From positions 124,001-188,000 of the forward strand of contig NZ_VNHM01000001.1 in assembly GCF_008124625.1 (NCBI RefSeq): a stretch of DNA of 64,000 bases, read 5' to 3'. The stretch is from Desulfallas thermosapovorans DSM 6562 (lineage in GTDB: Bacteria > Bacillota > Desulfotomaculia > Desulfotomaculales > Desulfallaceae). A model generated the notes under the pieces. It had not been told where the DNA came from and made no database searches. It saw only the letters and a list, made by a program, of their open reading frames with translations. A program made the position numbers and the translations under genes. Positions within the stretch are counted from its first letter, which is position 1. Each line of letters begins with the position of its first letter. Below are positions 17,091 to 26,262 of this stretch, piece after piece.

Positions 17091-18638
17091 TTATCTGGCG
17101 TAGTCTACGACTCTTGTTTCTCGAATGATCATAACTTTGATTTGACCCGGGTAATCAAGTTCATTTTCAATCTTTTTGGCAATTTCCCTAACTAACTTTA
17201 TGGCCCCCAGATCGTCAACCTTTTCAGGTTTAACCATAATTCTAATTTCCCGACCGGCCTGAATGGCATAGGATTTATCCACTCCCTCAAAGGCGCCGGC
17301 GATTTCCTCCAGTTTTTGTAGTCGCTTAATATAATTCTCCAGCGTTTCACGCCTGGCACCCGGTCTGGCGGCTGATACGGCATCTGCCGCTTGTACCAAA
17401 CCGGCCACAATTGTTTTAGGTTCCTCATCACCGTGGTGCGCAGCAATAGCATGAATAACCTCATGGCCTTCCCGGTACTTTTTGGCTAATTCCACGCCTA
17501 TGGTTACGTGTGGTCCTTCTACTTCATGGTCCACCGCCTTGCCTATATCGTGCAATAAGCCTGCCCTTTTGGCCAACTGCACGTCCACACCCAACTCTGC
17601 AGCCATCAAGCCCGCCAAGTGAGCCACTTCAATGGAATGTTTTAAAACATTCTGCCCATAACTGGTACGGAATTTCAGCCGCCCAAGCAAGTTGATCAGT
17701 TCCGGGTGCAAACCATGTATTCCAGTTTCAAATATAGCTTGCTCACCGGCCTCCCGAATTTGCTGTTCCACTTCTTTACGGGCCTTTTCCACCATTTCCT
17801 CAATACGGGCCGGGTGGATACGGCCGTCCACTATTAGCTTCTCCAGGGACATACGAGCCACTTCGCGGCGAATAGGATCGAAACCCGATAATATGACTGC
17901 CTCAGGGGTATCGTCAATAATCAGATCAATACCGGTGGCTGTCTCAAAGGCTCTGATATTTCGCCCCTCCCGGCCGATAATCCTGCCTTTCATTTCATCA
18001 TTGGGGAGCGGTATCACTGCCACTGTTGTTTCCGCAACGTGATCAGCGGCACAACGCTGAATAGCTGAAGTGATAATCTCCTTGGCTCGTTTTTCTCCTT
18101 CCTCTTTGGCTTTATTCTCTATTTCCTTGATCAATATGGCCGCTTCATGTTGGATTTCCTTTTCTATATCGGAAAGTAATATCTGCCTGGCCTCATCAGA
18201 TGTAAGACCTGATATTTTTTCCAATTCTTCCACCTGGCGACTGTAGATGGCTGATAGTTCAGCCTTCAACGCCTCGGCTTCCTGGTCTTTACGGTTCAAA
18301 ATTTCCTCTTTTTTCTCTATACCTTCCACTTTACGATCAAGTGTTTCTTCCTTTTGAACCAGCCTGCGTTCCAACCTTTGTAGTTCGGAGCGGCGTTCCT
18401 TATGTTCCCGCTCCATTTCATTTCGTTGTTTTAATATTTCTTCTTTTGCTTCTAAAATCGCTTCCCTCTTTTTGCCTTCAGCTTCCTTTTTGGCATCCTC
18501 CAAAATTTTCATAGCCTGCGCCTCAGCAGACGCTATTTTGGATTCGGCAATCAATTTTCTGACCAGATATCCCGCGCCAAAGGCAACAAGTACCGCAACA
18601 ATTACAACAATAACAAATACTTCCAGGCTAGCTTGCAA
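17091..18638 (-). CDS. rny: Ribonuclease Y
   Basis: The 515-residue endoribonuclease has an N-terminal membrane anchor (about residues 3-24), a long coiled coil (about 30-180), a KH domain with [15 protein letters not shown], and an HD domain with [15 protein letters not shown] and [12 protein letters not shown]. RNase Y initiates mRNA decay at the membrane in Firmicutes. TTG 18638 is the likely start because AGGAGGTG lies 5 bp upstream; the longer frame to 18665 has no ribosome site of its own. Confidence 0.96.
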   Translation of the reverse strand: MQASLEVFVIVVIVAVLVAFGAGYLVRKLIAESKIASAEAQAMKILEDAKKEAEGKKREAILEAKEEILKQRNEMEREHKERRSELQRLERRLVQKEETLDRKVEGIEKKEEILNRKDQEAEALKAELSAIYSRQVEELEKISGLTSDEARQILLSDIEKEIQHEAAILIKEIENKAKEEGEKRAKEIITSAIQRCAADHVAETTVAVIPLPNDEMKGRIIGREGRNIRAFETATGIDLIIDDTPEAVILSGFDPIRREVARMSLEKLIVDGRIHPARIEEMVEKARKEVEQQIREAGEQAIFETGIHGLHPELINLLGRLKFRTSYGQNVLKHSIEVAHLAGLMAAELGVDVQLAKRAGLLHDIGKAVDHEVEGPHVTIGVELAKKYREGHEVIHAIAAHHGDEEPKTIVAGLVQAADAVSAARPGARRETLENYIKRLQKLEEIAGAFEGVDKSYAIQAGREIRIMVKPEKVDDLGAIKLVREIAKKIENELDYPGQIKVMIIRETRVVDYAR

Positions 18639-18684
18639 TATTTCACCTCCTAGTAAAAATAGCATGATAAATTATGCTCAGTCA

Positions 18685-18712
18685 ACAAAAAAAACACCGA
18701 GCGCTACTCGGT
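18685..18712 (-). terminator. Intrinsic terminator after the 28-residue ORF
   Basis: Stem ACCGAG/CTCGGT (18707-18712 with 18696-18701) is followed on the minus strand by G and a long T run (18685-18694). It ends 17 bp after the small ORF and separates it from rny. Confidence 0.85.
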
Positions 18713-18728
18713 AAGAAAAAGAATCGGA

Positions 18729-18815
18729 CTATTTAAACATAATTGTCCCGGCAACGAACCCCAAAAGCATATTGACCGTTACTGCAATAAATATAACAAA
18801 GCAGCAACTGATCAA
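18729..18815 (-). CDS. Tiny single-pass membrane protein of 28 residues
   Basis: TTG at 18815 follows AAAGGAG by 6 bp. The frame runs 28 codons to TAG at 18729 and is followed by an intrinsic terminator. The predicted peptide starts MISCCFVIFIAVTVNMLLG and ends AGTIMFK, so it is almost entirely one transmembrane helix with a cysteine pair near the N-terminus. The ribosome site, hydrophobicity and dedicated terminator support a real gene. I do not recognise a family. It sits between recX and rny; because RNase Y is membrane anchored, a link is possible but speculative. Confidence 0.6.
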   Translation of the reverse strand: MISCCFVIFIAVTVNMLLGFVAGTIMFK

Positions 18816-18935
18816 AAATTCTCCTTTGTCTGCTCCATATATTATTTTATGGCAATATATATATGAACCCGAAGGCCGGGTAACTCCAATTCTACTTTCT
18901 CCCAGCATTAATTGTACTTTTTTTAGGATAAGGTG

Positions 18936-19421
18936 TCAAGATATATCCAATCCACCGTTGTCCGCCAGCGTATTACACACCGTGGTTACAACGCCGGGGG
19001 AGAAACCCCGGCGGCTTAAGTAACCGGCCAGTTTGCGCCGGGTCAGTCCGGTACAGCGACCCGCCCTTTTCCGGGCTAACACCAACGCCATTTCCAGTTC
19101 ATCACCGTCACCGTAATCACGCAGTGTATCTTCAATAATGGCATTGTCCACGCCTTTTTGTCGCAACTCATACCGTATATACTCCCTGCCCACGGGCTTG
19201 GCATTAAGCCTCCATCTTACCCAATCCCTGGCGAAAAGCTCGTCATTTATTAATCCCACTTTTGATAAGCGGAAAATTGTTTCGTTAATGACATCGGTTC
19301 CAAATCCCCTTTGCCTTAAGTGGCATCTCATCTCGTATTCCGTTCTGGGCCTGTAGGTTAACAGGCGCAAACATGTATCTTTAGCCATTTGAACATCTTT
19401 TTCATATGACAAGCTAATCAA
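18936..19421 (-). CDS. recX: Regulatory protein RecX
   Basis: The 161-residue product has the three-helix repeats of Rec[37 protein letters not shown] and [14 protein letters not shown]. It modulates RecA filaments. The TTG start overlaps the recA stop (TTGA), so recA and recX are translationally coupled. Confidence 0.93.
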   Translation of the reverse strand: MISLSYEKDVQMAKDTCLRLLTYRPRTEYEMRCHLRQRGFGTDVINETIFRLSKVGLINDELFARDWVRWRLNAKPVGREYIRYELRQKGVDNAIIEDTLRDYGDGDELEMALVLARKRAGRCTGLTRRKLAGYLSRRGFSPGVVTTVCNTLADNGGLDIS

Positions 19422-20458
19422 TCCACCTTGGTTGCGCCTTCTGTAGCAGTCTGAAGTTGCCCGCTTAAAACAGGCAATCCCGCCTTTTGGCGTACCGCAG
19501 TTTCCAACTCTTCCGCCAATTCCAACCGTTCCTTCAGCAATTCCTTAACATTTTCCCTGCCCTGGCCCAACCGCTCCTCTCCATAGGAATACCAGGCTCC
19601 ACTTTTATTAACGATCCCCATATCCACCGCCACATCAAGTATACAACCCTCCCGGGAAATGCCGGTACCGTACATAATGTCAAACTCGGCCTGTTTAAAA
19701 GGAGGTGCCACTTTATTTTTAACCACCTTCACCTTGGTCCGGTTACCGATAACATCGGTCCCTTGTTTCAAATTATCAATTTTACGCACGTCCAGGCGCA
19801 CAGAGGCATAAAACTTTAGTGCCCGCCCACCGGGGGTTGTTTCCGGGTTGCCAAACATCACCCCTACCTTTTCCCGTAACTGGTTGATAAATATAGCCGT
19901 ACAACGGGATTTGCTAATTACACCGGTTAATTTACGTAACGCCTGGGACATTAACCGTGCCTGCAATCCCACATGAGCGTCACCCATTTCCCCCTCAATT
20001 TCGGCTCTGGGAACCAGCGCAGCCACGCTGTCGATAACCACCAGGTCCATGGCACCGCTGCGCACCAATTGCTCGGCTATCTCCAGCGCCTGTTCCCCGG
20101 TGTCAGGCTGCGATACGTAAAGATTTTCAATATCAACGCCTATTTTACTTGCGTAAACGGCATCCAGGGCATGCTCAGCGTCAATAAAAGCTGCCAGTCC
20201 CCCGGCCTTTTGAGCCTGGGCAATGATATGTAATGCCACGGTAGTTTTACCTGATGACTCGGGCCCGAATATTTCCACCACCCTGCCCCGGGGCACCCCG
20301 CCCACCCCCAGGGCCATATCCAGGGATATGGAACCAGTGGGAATAACCTCCACATTTAACCTGGCCGCGCTTTCACCTAATTTCATAATGGAGCCCTTGC
20401 CAAATTGTTTTTCGATATGTTGAAGAGCATTCTCCAACGCTTTTTGTTTATCAGTCAA
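19418..20458 (-). CDS. recA: Recombinase A
   Basis: The 346-residue product has Walker [10 protein letters not shown] (about residue 65), [19 protein letters not shown], the L2-region and the [21 protein letters not shown] block of RecA. It forms filaments on single-stranded DNA for strand exchange and LexA autocleavage. TTG 20458 follows AGGGGGA by 6 bp and gives the family N-terminus MTDKQKALE; the frame extending to 20509 is a leader read-through. An SOS box and a strong promoter lie just upstream. Confidence 0.98.
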   Translation of the reverse strand: MTDKQKALENALQHIEKQFGKGSIMKLGESAARLNVEVIPTGSISLDMALGVGGVPRGRVVEIFGPESSGKTTVALHIIAQAQKAGGLAAFIDAEHALDAVYASKIGVDIENLYVSQPDTGEQALEIAEQLVRSGAMDLVVIDSVAALVPRAEIEGEMGDAHVGLQARLMSQALRKLTGVISKSRCTAIFINQLREKVGVMFGNPETTPGGRALKFYASVRLDVRKIDNLKQGTDVIGNRTKVKVVKNKVAPPFKQAEFDIMYGTGISREGCILDVAVDMGIVNKSGAWYSYGEERLGQGRENVKELLKERLELAEELETAVRQKAGLPVLSGQLQTATEGATKVD

Positions 20459-20471
20459 GCCAATTCCCCCT

Positions 20472-20485
20472 AAAACAGGTGTTCT
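20472..20485 (-). promoter_or_regulatory. Probable LexA (SOS) box of recA
   Basis: Minus-strand AGAACACCTGTTTT resembles the Gram-positive LexA/DinR box CGAAC-N4-GTTCG (GAAC-N4-GTTt matches). It lies just downstream of the recA -10 hexamer, where bound LexA would block transcription. Confidence 0.65.
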
Positions 20486-20490
20486 ATGTA

Positions 20491-20519
20491 ATTTTATAGA
20501 TTTAACCATTGCCTGTCAA
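20491..20519 (-). promoter_or_regulatory. Sigma-A promoter of recA-recX
   Basis: Perfect TTGACA (20514-20519), a 17-bp spacer and TAAAAT (20491-20496) on the minus strand, directly upstream of the SOS box. Confidence 0.8.
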
Positions 20520-20552
20520 TATAACTTTTTCATTTACCCGGTTAACGATTAA

Positions 20553-21068
20553 TCAGGATAAGCCCGACACATATTGCCAGAGCATATATAGTGCTGTTTT
20601 TGCCGCCTGATCACGCACGTTATTCCGGTCTCCGGAGAAAACACATCTTTGGCAAACTGTTTGACCTGTAGCGGCCAGGGCAATATAAACTAAACCCCTC
20701 GGCTTTTCCGGTGTGCCACCTCCGGGCCCGGCAATACCTGTTATACCAATGCCCAGAGAGGTACCGGTGGCATTTTTCACACCTTCGGCCATCAAGCGAG
20801 CGGTTTGCTCGCTAACCGCCCCGTGCCGCTGAATTATCTCCCGGGGCACCCCCAGCATATTAGTTTTTAAATCGTTACTGTAGGCCACCACTCCACCGGC
20901 CAAATAGCGAGAACTTCCGGGGACATCCGATAAGCATTTCATAACCAATCCTCCGGTGCATGATTCAGCCAGGGACACTGTCATACCTCGATCAACCAGC
21001 ACTGATCCGATTGTTTTAATTAATAACATGTCATTACCATTACCGGGCAATATATTTTCCTTGGACAA
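20553..21068 (-). CDS. pncC: CinA C-terminal domain protein, NMN amidohydrolase PncC
   Basis: The 171-residue product covers only the C-terminal CinA domain: SLAESCTGGLVMKCLSDVPG near residue 40, GGVVAYSNDLK, GAVSEQTARLMAEG and GITGIAGPGGGTPEKPRGLV. Single-domain versions deamidate nicotinamide mononucleotide in pyridine-nucleotide recycling. Full CinA carries an additional N-terminal nucleotide-hydrolase domain, which is absent here. TTG 21068 is preferred (GAGGTGG 7 bp upstream). The position just upstream of recA is the usual Firmicute place for cinA. Confidence 0.88.
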   Translation of the reverse strand: MSKENILPGNGNDMLLIKTIGSVLVDRGMTVSLAESCTGGLVMKCLSDVPGSSRYLAGGVVAYSNDLKTNMLGVPREIIQRHGAVSEQTARLMAEGVKNATGTSLGIGITGIAGPGGGTPEKPRGLVYIALAATGQTVCQRCVFSGDRNNVRDQAAKTALYMLWQYVSGLS

Positions 21069-21212
21069 ATTATCGCCACCTCGCTTAACATGCATATTCG
21101 TGCCGTTTAAAGGTAATTCCTGCTAATACTGCAAAAAAACATAATAACCCCGCACTTACTGCACCCTGCCTGTACGGTGGTAATTTTCAGGGCGATTATT
21201 CTATTAATGCGT

Positions 21213-21297
21213 AAAAAAAAGCAGTATATTATAGCCCGTATCGGAGAGTATAAATAACCCTATGATCACCAAACATCGATACGGGCTATTATGCTGC
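21213..21297 (-). terminator. Intrinsic terminator after the FtsH-like gene
   Basis: A long stem pairs 21277-21297 with 21221-21243, including 13 perfect base pairs of ATAGCCCGTATCG, and is followed on the minus strand by eight T. It closes the membrane-protein/FtsH-like unit before pncC. The remainder of the 21069-21314 gap shows nothing else recognisable. Confidence 0.85.
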
Positions 21298-21314
21298 ACC
21301 AGCGCCCAACTTCC

Positions 21315-22790
21315 TTAATGTTTATTCCCTTTCATCATTATTCTAAATTGTTCACCGGATATCTTTTCCTCCACCAGCAGTACATTTACAATTTGCTTGA
21401 TAGCCCCGCGCATGCGGTACAAAAACTCCTTAACTTTCTTTTCCTGCTCCCTGATTATGCCGCTGACCACCCGGTAGCGCAAATCAGGCGGTAAAATATC
21501 AGGATCCACCACACCAAGCTCGGACATTCCGGAACGTATTATCTGTGCGGCCGTGTTTACAGCCTGCTCAAAGTCATTGGCCGCACCCGTGCTGCGATTG
21601 CCCAGCACAATTTCTTCGGCCACCGACCCCGCCAGCAGCACCCGGATTTGACCTTCCAGGTAATCCCTGGTGTGCAGGTATGTGTCGTCTTCGGGCACTT
21701 GTCTCATATACCCCAGCGCCTGACCGCGAGGGGTAATGGTAAGGGTGGATACAGAACCCGGGCGGTTTTGCTCACTGATGATAGCATGCCCTACCTCGTG
21801 AACAGCTACCCGCTCCAATTCATGCCTGGAGGGACAACGTTCCAGTTTCTCGCCCATCATTACCTTATCAATGGCCTCGTGCAGGTGCCGGTGTTCAATT
21901 TCTACACAACCTTCCCGCATGGCTAAAATAGCTCCCTCATTGGCCAGGCTTTCCAAGTGTGCCCCGCTGAAACCAAATGTTTCTTGAGCTATTTTTTCCA
22001 GGTCAATATCATTAGCCAGGGGTTTATTGCGGCAATGCAGTTTTAATATCTCCAGTCGTCCCTGTTTATCAGGCAGGTCCACTTTTACCTGGCGGTCAAA
22101 CCGTCCCGGGCGCAATAGCGCCGGATCCAGCATGTCCACCCGGTTGGTGGCCGCTACCACCAGTATACGTACCTTATCGTTTACTTTGAGGCCGTCCATC
22201 TCAACAAGCAGTTGGTTGAGCGTTTGGTCATATTCATGATGGCTGGTATTTTGCCCCCTTTTACCGCCCAGGATATCTATTTCATCAATAAATATCAAAG
22301 CGCTGTCCTTTTTTTGTTTTTGCCCGGTATCACGGGCCGATTGAAAAAGCTGGCGCACCCGCTGGGCGCCAACACCGGCGTACATTTCAATAAATTCAGA
22401 ACCGCTGCAGGCAATAAAAACCGAGTCGGTGTATCCTGCGGCAGCTTTGGCCAGAAGTGTTTTTCCGGTACCTGGCGGTCCGGTGAGTAAAATACCTTTA
22501 ATGGGTCTTATACCCAGTTTAATAATTTGCTCTTGATTTTTTATAAAATCCAGTGCTTCTTTTAATTCTTTGATGGCGGAATTCTGCCCGCCGATATCGT
22601 CAAAGCTGATTTCCGGCCGGCGCATGAGCGGCGCGGTATTAAATGTGGCATGTATGCCACGGGAACGGGCAATATAATAAAGCGCCCCGGCAACCACCCC
22701 CAAAAATAACACAGGAGTCACGTCATAACCGGAAATAGCCATAAAAACGACCATGGCCAAACCAATTCCTAAGCCTATTTCTTTAAGCAC
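21315..22790 (-). CDS. FtsH-like AAA+ zinc metalloprotease
   Basis: The 491-residue product has two short N-terminal transmembrane helices (about residues 5-20 and 25-40) separated by only a few residues. It then has an AAA+ module with Walker A GPPGTGKT, Walker [10 protein letters not shown] and the second region of homology [20 protein letters not shown]. The M41 protease domain has HEVGH and the third zinc ligand in [11 protein letters not shown]. Canonical FtsH carries a large extracytoplasmic domain between its two membrane helices; here it is missing. The tandem GTGs at 22793 and 22790 both lie after AAGGAGG. It overlaps the preceding membrane-protein gene by about 8 bp. It is an FtsH paralogue rather than the housekeeping ftsH, which normally sits near hpt/tilS. 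Confidence 0.88.
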   Translation of the reverse strand: MLKEIGLGIGLAMVVFMAISGYDVTPVLFLGVVAGALYYIARSRGIHATFNTAPLMRRPEISFDDIGGQNSAIKELKEALDFIKNQEQIIKLGIRPIKGILLTGPPGTGKTLLAKAAAGYTDSVFIACSGSEFIEMYAGVGAQRVRQLFQSARDTGQKQKKDSALIFIDEIDILGGKRGQNTSHHEYDQTLNQLLVEMDGLKVNDKVRILVVAATNRVDMLDPALLRPGRFDRQVKVDLPDKQGRLEILKLHCRNKPLANDIDLEKIAQETFGFSGAHLESLANEGAILAMREGCVEIEHRHLHEAIDKVMMGEKLERCPSRHELERVAVHEVGHAIISEQNRPGSVSTLTITPRGQALGYMRQVPEDDTYLHTRDYLEGQIRVLLAGSVAEEIVLGNRSTGAANDFEQAVNTAAQIIRSGMSELGVVDPDILPPDLRYRVVSGIIREQEKKVKEFLYRMRGAIKQIVNVLLVEEKISGEQFRIMMKGNKH

Positions 22791-23334
22791 CACTTGACCC
22801 TCCTTCCTGTGCATTTTCGGGCCAAGCCCCTCTGGGTAACACTGCATACAGATAATACGCACCATCCTGCATATACCAGTATATATTATCGCTGTCTATA
22901 TAAACCTTTGATTGCACACCAACCTCTCCGGCGTACCCGTTCAAGTAATCCGCCATATCTCTAAAATTGCCCCTGACCATAGCCTCGTGAATGGCAAACT
23001 GCCCGCGGTTATATAAGGCATTTAAACGGTCATTTGGCCGGTCAACCAGCTCAATGGCGTATTTGCGACCCCCCATAATGGACCGCAACTGTTCGTCTAT
23101 TTGACGATATATATCAGCAAAATCACCATTATTACGTAAGGTTAACGTGATTGTATATACACCGGCATCTTCTGTTATTTGATAATTATTAACATAGTGG
23201 TTATTATCTAATTTTTTCTTTAATGGCTGTTCAAAATTTAAGCTGGTATATAACCACTGGGCACCCAAAAAGGTCGCCAGCGCAACCAGCATCGATACAG
23301 CCACCAGATGAACCTTTATGCCTTGCCAGCGCAT
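22783..23334 (-). CDS. Membrane-anchored extracytoplasmic protein coupled to the FtsH-like protease
   Basis: The 183-residue product has one N-terminal transmembrane segment (about residues 8-27, HLVAVSMLVALATFLGAQWL) and a roughly 150-residue domain predicted outside the membrane. That domain contains DAGVYTITLTLRNNGDFAD and IYWYMQDGAYYLYAVLPRG. ATG 23334 follows AAAGGAATG. Its stop overlaps the FtsH-like start, so the two are translationally coupled. I recognise no family. It may provide the extracytoplasmic domain that the FtsH-like partner lacks, which is inference from topology and coupling. Confidence 0.72.
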   Translation of the reverse strand: MRWQGIKVHLVAVSMLVALATFLGAQWLYTSLNFEQPLKKKLDNNHYVNNYQITEDAGVYTITLTLRNNGDFADIYRQIDEQLRSIMGGRKYAIELVDRPNDRLNALYNRGQFAIHEAMVRGNFRDMADYLNGYAGEVGVQSKVYIDSDNIYWYMQDGAYYLYAVLPRGAWPENAQEGGSSGA

Positions 23335-23398
23335 AGCACCATTCCTTTCCGCACAAGCAACCATAGCTGCTCAATTTACGCTGTTCTGACAGTTAATA

Positions 23399-23407
23399 AT
23401 TATAACA
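23399..23407 (-). promoter_or_regulatory. Extended -10 promoter of the membrane-protein/FtsH-like unit
   Basis: Minus-strand TGTTATAAT is a perfect extended -10 element. The -35 is poor. It lies between the pgsA terminator and ATG 23334, so the two-gene unit has its own promoter. A CTGTCAGAACAG palindrome follows immediately and might bind a regulator. Confidence 0.5.
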
Positions 23408-23470
23408 TAACCCTTGAGCCCTTTTGTCAGGTAAATGTCACCACCGTCCATTTCCAACATTCAGGCGGGC

Positions 23471-23504
23471 ATAAAAAAACAACCCACCGCTGGCAGTAAG
23501 GTTG
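23471..23504 (-). terminator. Probable terminator after pgsA
   Basis: A short stem CAACC/GGTTG (23500-23504 with 23480-23484) with a 15-base loop is followed on the minus strand by TTTTTTT. The stem is weak but the U-run and position are right. Confidence 0.6.
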
Positions 23505-23524
23505 CTAATCAAGCCTCATAGAAA

Positions 23525-24070
23525 CTACTTGTCCTGTGATCGTAATAAAAAGCCGGCCTGCTGGAAATAATCCATCCCGGACCAAATGGTAAAAACCACC
23601 GCCACAGCCATTGCCACGTTGCCAAATGGTACGCCAATCAAATTAAATGGATAATCTCGCAAAAACAAAGCCACAATAGCAACAATCTGGGTCACTGTTT
23701 TTATTTTGCCCAGGTTGCTGGCGGCAATTACCACCCCTTCGGCAATGGCCAGGGAACGCAGCCCCGTTACAGCAAATTCGCGTCCCACAATCACCACGGC
23801 CACCCAACCTGACAGCCTGCCCAGTTCCACCAGGGCAATCAGCGCAGCAGAAATAAGTAACTTATCAGCTAATGGGTCCAATAATTTACCCAAGCTGGTA
23901 ATTTGTTTACGTTTTCGGGCCATATAACCGTCCAGACCGTCGGTACAGGCCGCCAATACAAATACAGCGGCAGCGATATAATCTCCCCACGGCAGGCGCA
24001 GGGCTAGCACCACCAGAAAAACAGGTACCATTAAAATCCTAAGCAATGTTAAACGATTTGGCAAGTTCAT
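23525..24070 (-). CDS. pgsA: CDP-diacylglycerol-glycerol-3-phosphate 3-phosphatidyltransferase
   Basis: The 181-residue membrane protein has the CDP-alcohol phosphatidyltransferase signature DGLDGYMARKRKQ followed by LGKLLDPLADK, with all the conserved aspartates. It makes phosphatidylglycerol phosphate. The ATG overlaps the rimO stop (ATGA). rodZ, rimO and pgsA are neighbours in many Firmicutes. Confidence 0.94.
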   Translation of the reverse strand: MNLPNRLTLLRILMVPVFLVVLALRLPWGDYIAAAVFVLAACTDGLDGYMARKRKQITSLGKLLDPLADKLLISAALIALVELGRLSGWVAVVIVGREFAVTGLRSLAIAEGVVIAASNLGKIKTVTQIVAIVALFLRDYPFNLIGVPFGNVAMAVAVVFTIWSGMDYFQQAGFLLRSQDK

Positions 24071-25398
24071 TCGGTTCTTACTCCTGATAAATCATATTCT
24101 GCAGCGTCCAACACTTTTACCTGCACAAATTCCCCTTCCCGGACCACCGTCCGTGATGTAAAATAAACCCTACCGTCTATTTCCGGAGCATCGGCCTCTG
24201 TCCTGCCCCAATACATTTTTTCGTTTTCGTCCCAACCCTCCACTAACACGGTAACTTCCTGCCCCACTTTGCCAACATTATGGGCAAGGGATATGCGCTG
24301 CTGTAAAAGCATGGCCCGTTCCACCCTTTCCGCCACCACATCATCACTGATACGACCCGGCAGTGCTGCAGCCGGAGTACCCTCCTCGGGAGAATATGCA
24401 AAAACGCCGGCTCGCTCAAACTTGACCTGTTCCATGAAATCCAGCAGCTCACCGAACTCCTGCTCGGTTTCACCGGGAAAACCGACAATAAAAGTGGTGC
24501 GCAGGGCCACACCCGGAATAAACCGGCGCAATTTTTCCACCAGTTTAATAATACTCTCCTTGCTCCCCCGCCTGTTCATCATCCGCAACAAACGGTTATT
24601 GATATGCTGTAGCGGCAAGTCGATATAACGGCATATTTTAGAAGAAGTAGCCAGTAATTCAATTAGCTCCTCGGTAAAGGAATCAGGATAACAATACATC
24701 AATCTAATCCAATAACACTGATCGATTGTTGAAAGTTTCCGCAATAGTTCAGCCAGAACATACCGGCCATAAATATCCCGTCCGTAACGGGTAGTTTCCT
24801 GAGCTACAACAATTAGTTCCCTGACCCCGTCTGAGCATAACCATTGCGCTTCACTTACAACATCATCCATGGTACGGCTACGATAAGGGCCTCTGATGGA
24901 GGGAATGATGCAATAAGAGCAATGATTATCGCACCCTTCGGCAATTTTCAAGTAAGCCGTATGTTTTGGTGTAGTGAGCACCCTGGGGGCGGGTATTTGA
25001 TGAATATAGCCGGGAGCACCTACAGCCAGCGGTCTTTCGCCAGCTTGTATCCCATTAAGTACCTTCACAATCTCCGCCACCTCTCCAGTGCCCATAACGC
25101 CGTCTACTTCCGGCAAATCCTGCAACAATTCATTTCCATAACGCTGGGCCAAACAACCCGCCACCAGCAAATACCGGCAACGCCCTGTTTCTTTACACCT
25201 GGCCGCCTCCAATATGGCGGATATTGATTCTTCCTTGGCCGCGGTGATAAAACCACAGGTATTAACAATAATTACTTCAGCTTGATTAATATCGCCGGTA
25301 AAAATATAGCCCGCCCGGCGCAATTGGCCCAGCATTATTTCCGAATCCACCCTGTTTTTTGCACAACCAAGACTAATAAATCCAATGGTATAAGACAT
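24067..25398 (-). CDS. rimO: Ribosomal protein S12 methylthiotransferase
   Basis: The 443-residue product has an N-terminal UPF0004 domain with SLGCAKNRVDSE and NTCGF, a radical-SAM core with CDNHCSYCIIP (about residue 155), and a C-terminal TRAM domain. Two iron-sulfur clusters support methylthiolation of an aspartate in ribosomal protein S12. The start at ATG 25398 follows AAAGGTG. The overall form, with the MMNRRGSKE helix, fits RimO rather than MiaB. Confidence 0.94.
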   Translation of the reverse strand: MSYTIGFISLGCAKNRVDSEIMLGQLRRAGYIFTGDINQAEVIIVNTCGFITAAKEESISAILEAARCKETGRCRYLLVAGCLAQRYGNELLQDLPEVDGVMGTGEVAEIVKVLNGIQAGERPLAVGAPGYIHQIPAPRVLTTPKHTAYLKIAEGCDNHCSYCIIPSIRGPYRSRTMDDVVSEAQWLCSDGVRELIVVAQETTRYGRDIYGRYVLAELLRKLSTIDQCYWIRLMYCYPDSFTEELIELLATSSKICRYIDLPLQHINNRLLRMMNRRGSKESIIKLVEKLRRFIPGVALRTTFIVGFPGETEQEFGELLDFMEQVKFERAGVFAYSPEEGTPAAALPGRISDDVVAERVERAMLLQQRISLAHNVGKVGQEVTVLVEGWDENEKMYWGRTEADAPEIDGRVYFTSRTVVREGEFVQVKVLDAAEYDLSGVRTE

Positions 25399-25478
25399 TT
25401 TAAATTCACCTTTGCAAAATTATTCACTCAAGTATAACCCACCCCGGTCAGCACTGTCAAAGAATATGCCGGGGGAGG

Positions 25479-26258
25479 TTATCCCCCGGCTGTTTGCTGG
25501 TCATCTTTTTCCGTAAATGTCCTGGTTACCACCTGACCAGGTCCATCAAGAAAGCCATAATCTTTACCATTTACCCGCACTTTGACTACACCCGCATTAC
25601 CCAATTTCAGCCAGATTTTTTCCCGCCCGGCAAATTCTTTTACATTATTGGGACCGACCAACCCCTCAAATACATTTTCATTGTCCACCACCACTTGCAT
25701 CCAACTCTCTCCGCCGGTAACATGTAAAACCATGTCCACACCTTGTGTTTCCCCGGTTGCATCGTCCTCTGTACCGTCTTCATTTGAGCCCGGTGCCTGG
25801 CTATGGTCATTGGCCGGTTCGCCCTTTGTATCGGAGATTCCCGGAGGCTGTCCGCTGCCAGTTATATTATCCTCTGGCGGGTTAAACACCGGCCCGCCAA
25901 CCCGGTAGATCGTTATAAAGGCCAATAACACCACTGCACCTGCGGCTAAACCCTTCCACCAGCCCGGCGGTTTATTATTCCGGGGCAGTTGGTCAGGCAT
26001 TTCATGTTCCTTTTCTTCAACCGACCGGGGTGCAAACTGTTCCTCATACAAATTAACCAGCGCTTCACCGTCCAACCCCAGAAACCGGGCGTAATTGCGC
26101 AAAAATCCCTTAACATAAACTTTACCTGGTAACACATCAAAGGCATCGTTTTCCATAGCAGCAAGATATTTGGTACGAATTTTTGTTTCATTTTCCACAT
26201 CCGATAGCGATGCCCCCATTAATTCCCTGGCCCGGCGTAACTCTTCACCTATGGACAA
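25479..26258 (-). CDS. rodZ: RodZ-like helix-turn-helix membrane protein
   Basis: The 259-residue product has an N-terminal HTH_25 domain (LRRARELMGASLSDVENETK; YVKGFLRNYARFLGLD), a basic linker, one transmembrane segment (about residues 104-124), an acidic low-complexity stretch and a C-terminal DUF4115 domain. RodZ links MreB to the cell-wall elongation machinery. TTG 26258 is chosen because GGGGGTGAGG lies just upstream and gives the family start MSIGEELRRARE. Confidence 0.87.
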   Translation of the reverse strand: MSIGEELRRARELMGASLSDVENETKIRTKYLAAMENDAFDVLPGKVYVKGFLRNYARFLGLDGEALVNLYEEQFAPRSVEEKEHEMPDQLPRNNKPPGWWKGLAAGAVVLLAFITIYRVGGPVFNPPEDNITGSGQPPGISDTKGEPANDHSQAPGSNEDGTEDDATGETQGVDMVLHVTGGESWMQVVVDNENVFEGLVGPNNVKEFAGREKIWLKLGNAGVVKVRVNGKDYGFLDGPGQVVTRTFTEKDDQQTAGG

Positions 26259-26262
26259 TACC

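Noticed and set aside
18656-18685. TTGACT-18 bp-TATTTT as an rny promoter
   Set aside because: Transcription would begin on the rny Shine-Dalgarno itself, leaving too little leader; an AGCAT-ATGCT palindrome there is short. Upstream or internal promoters are more likely.
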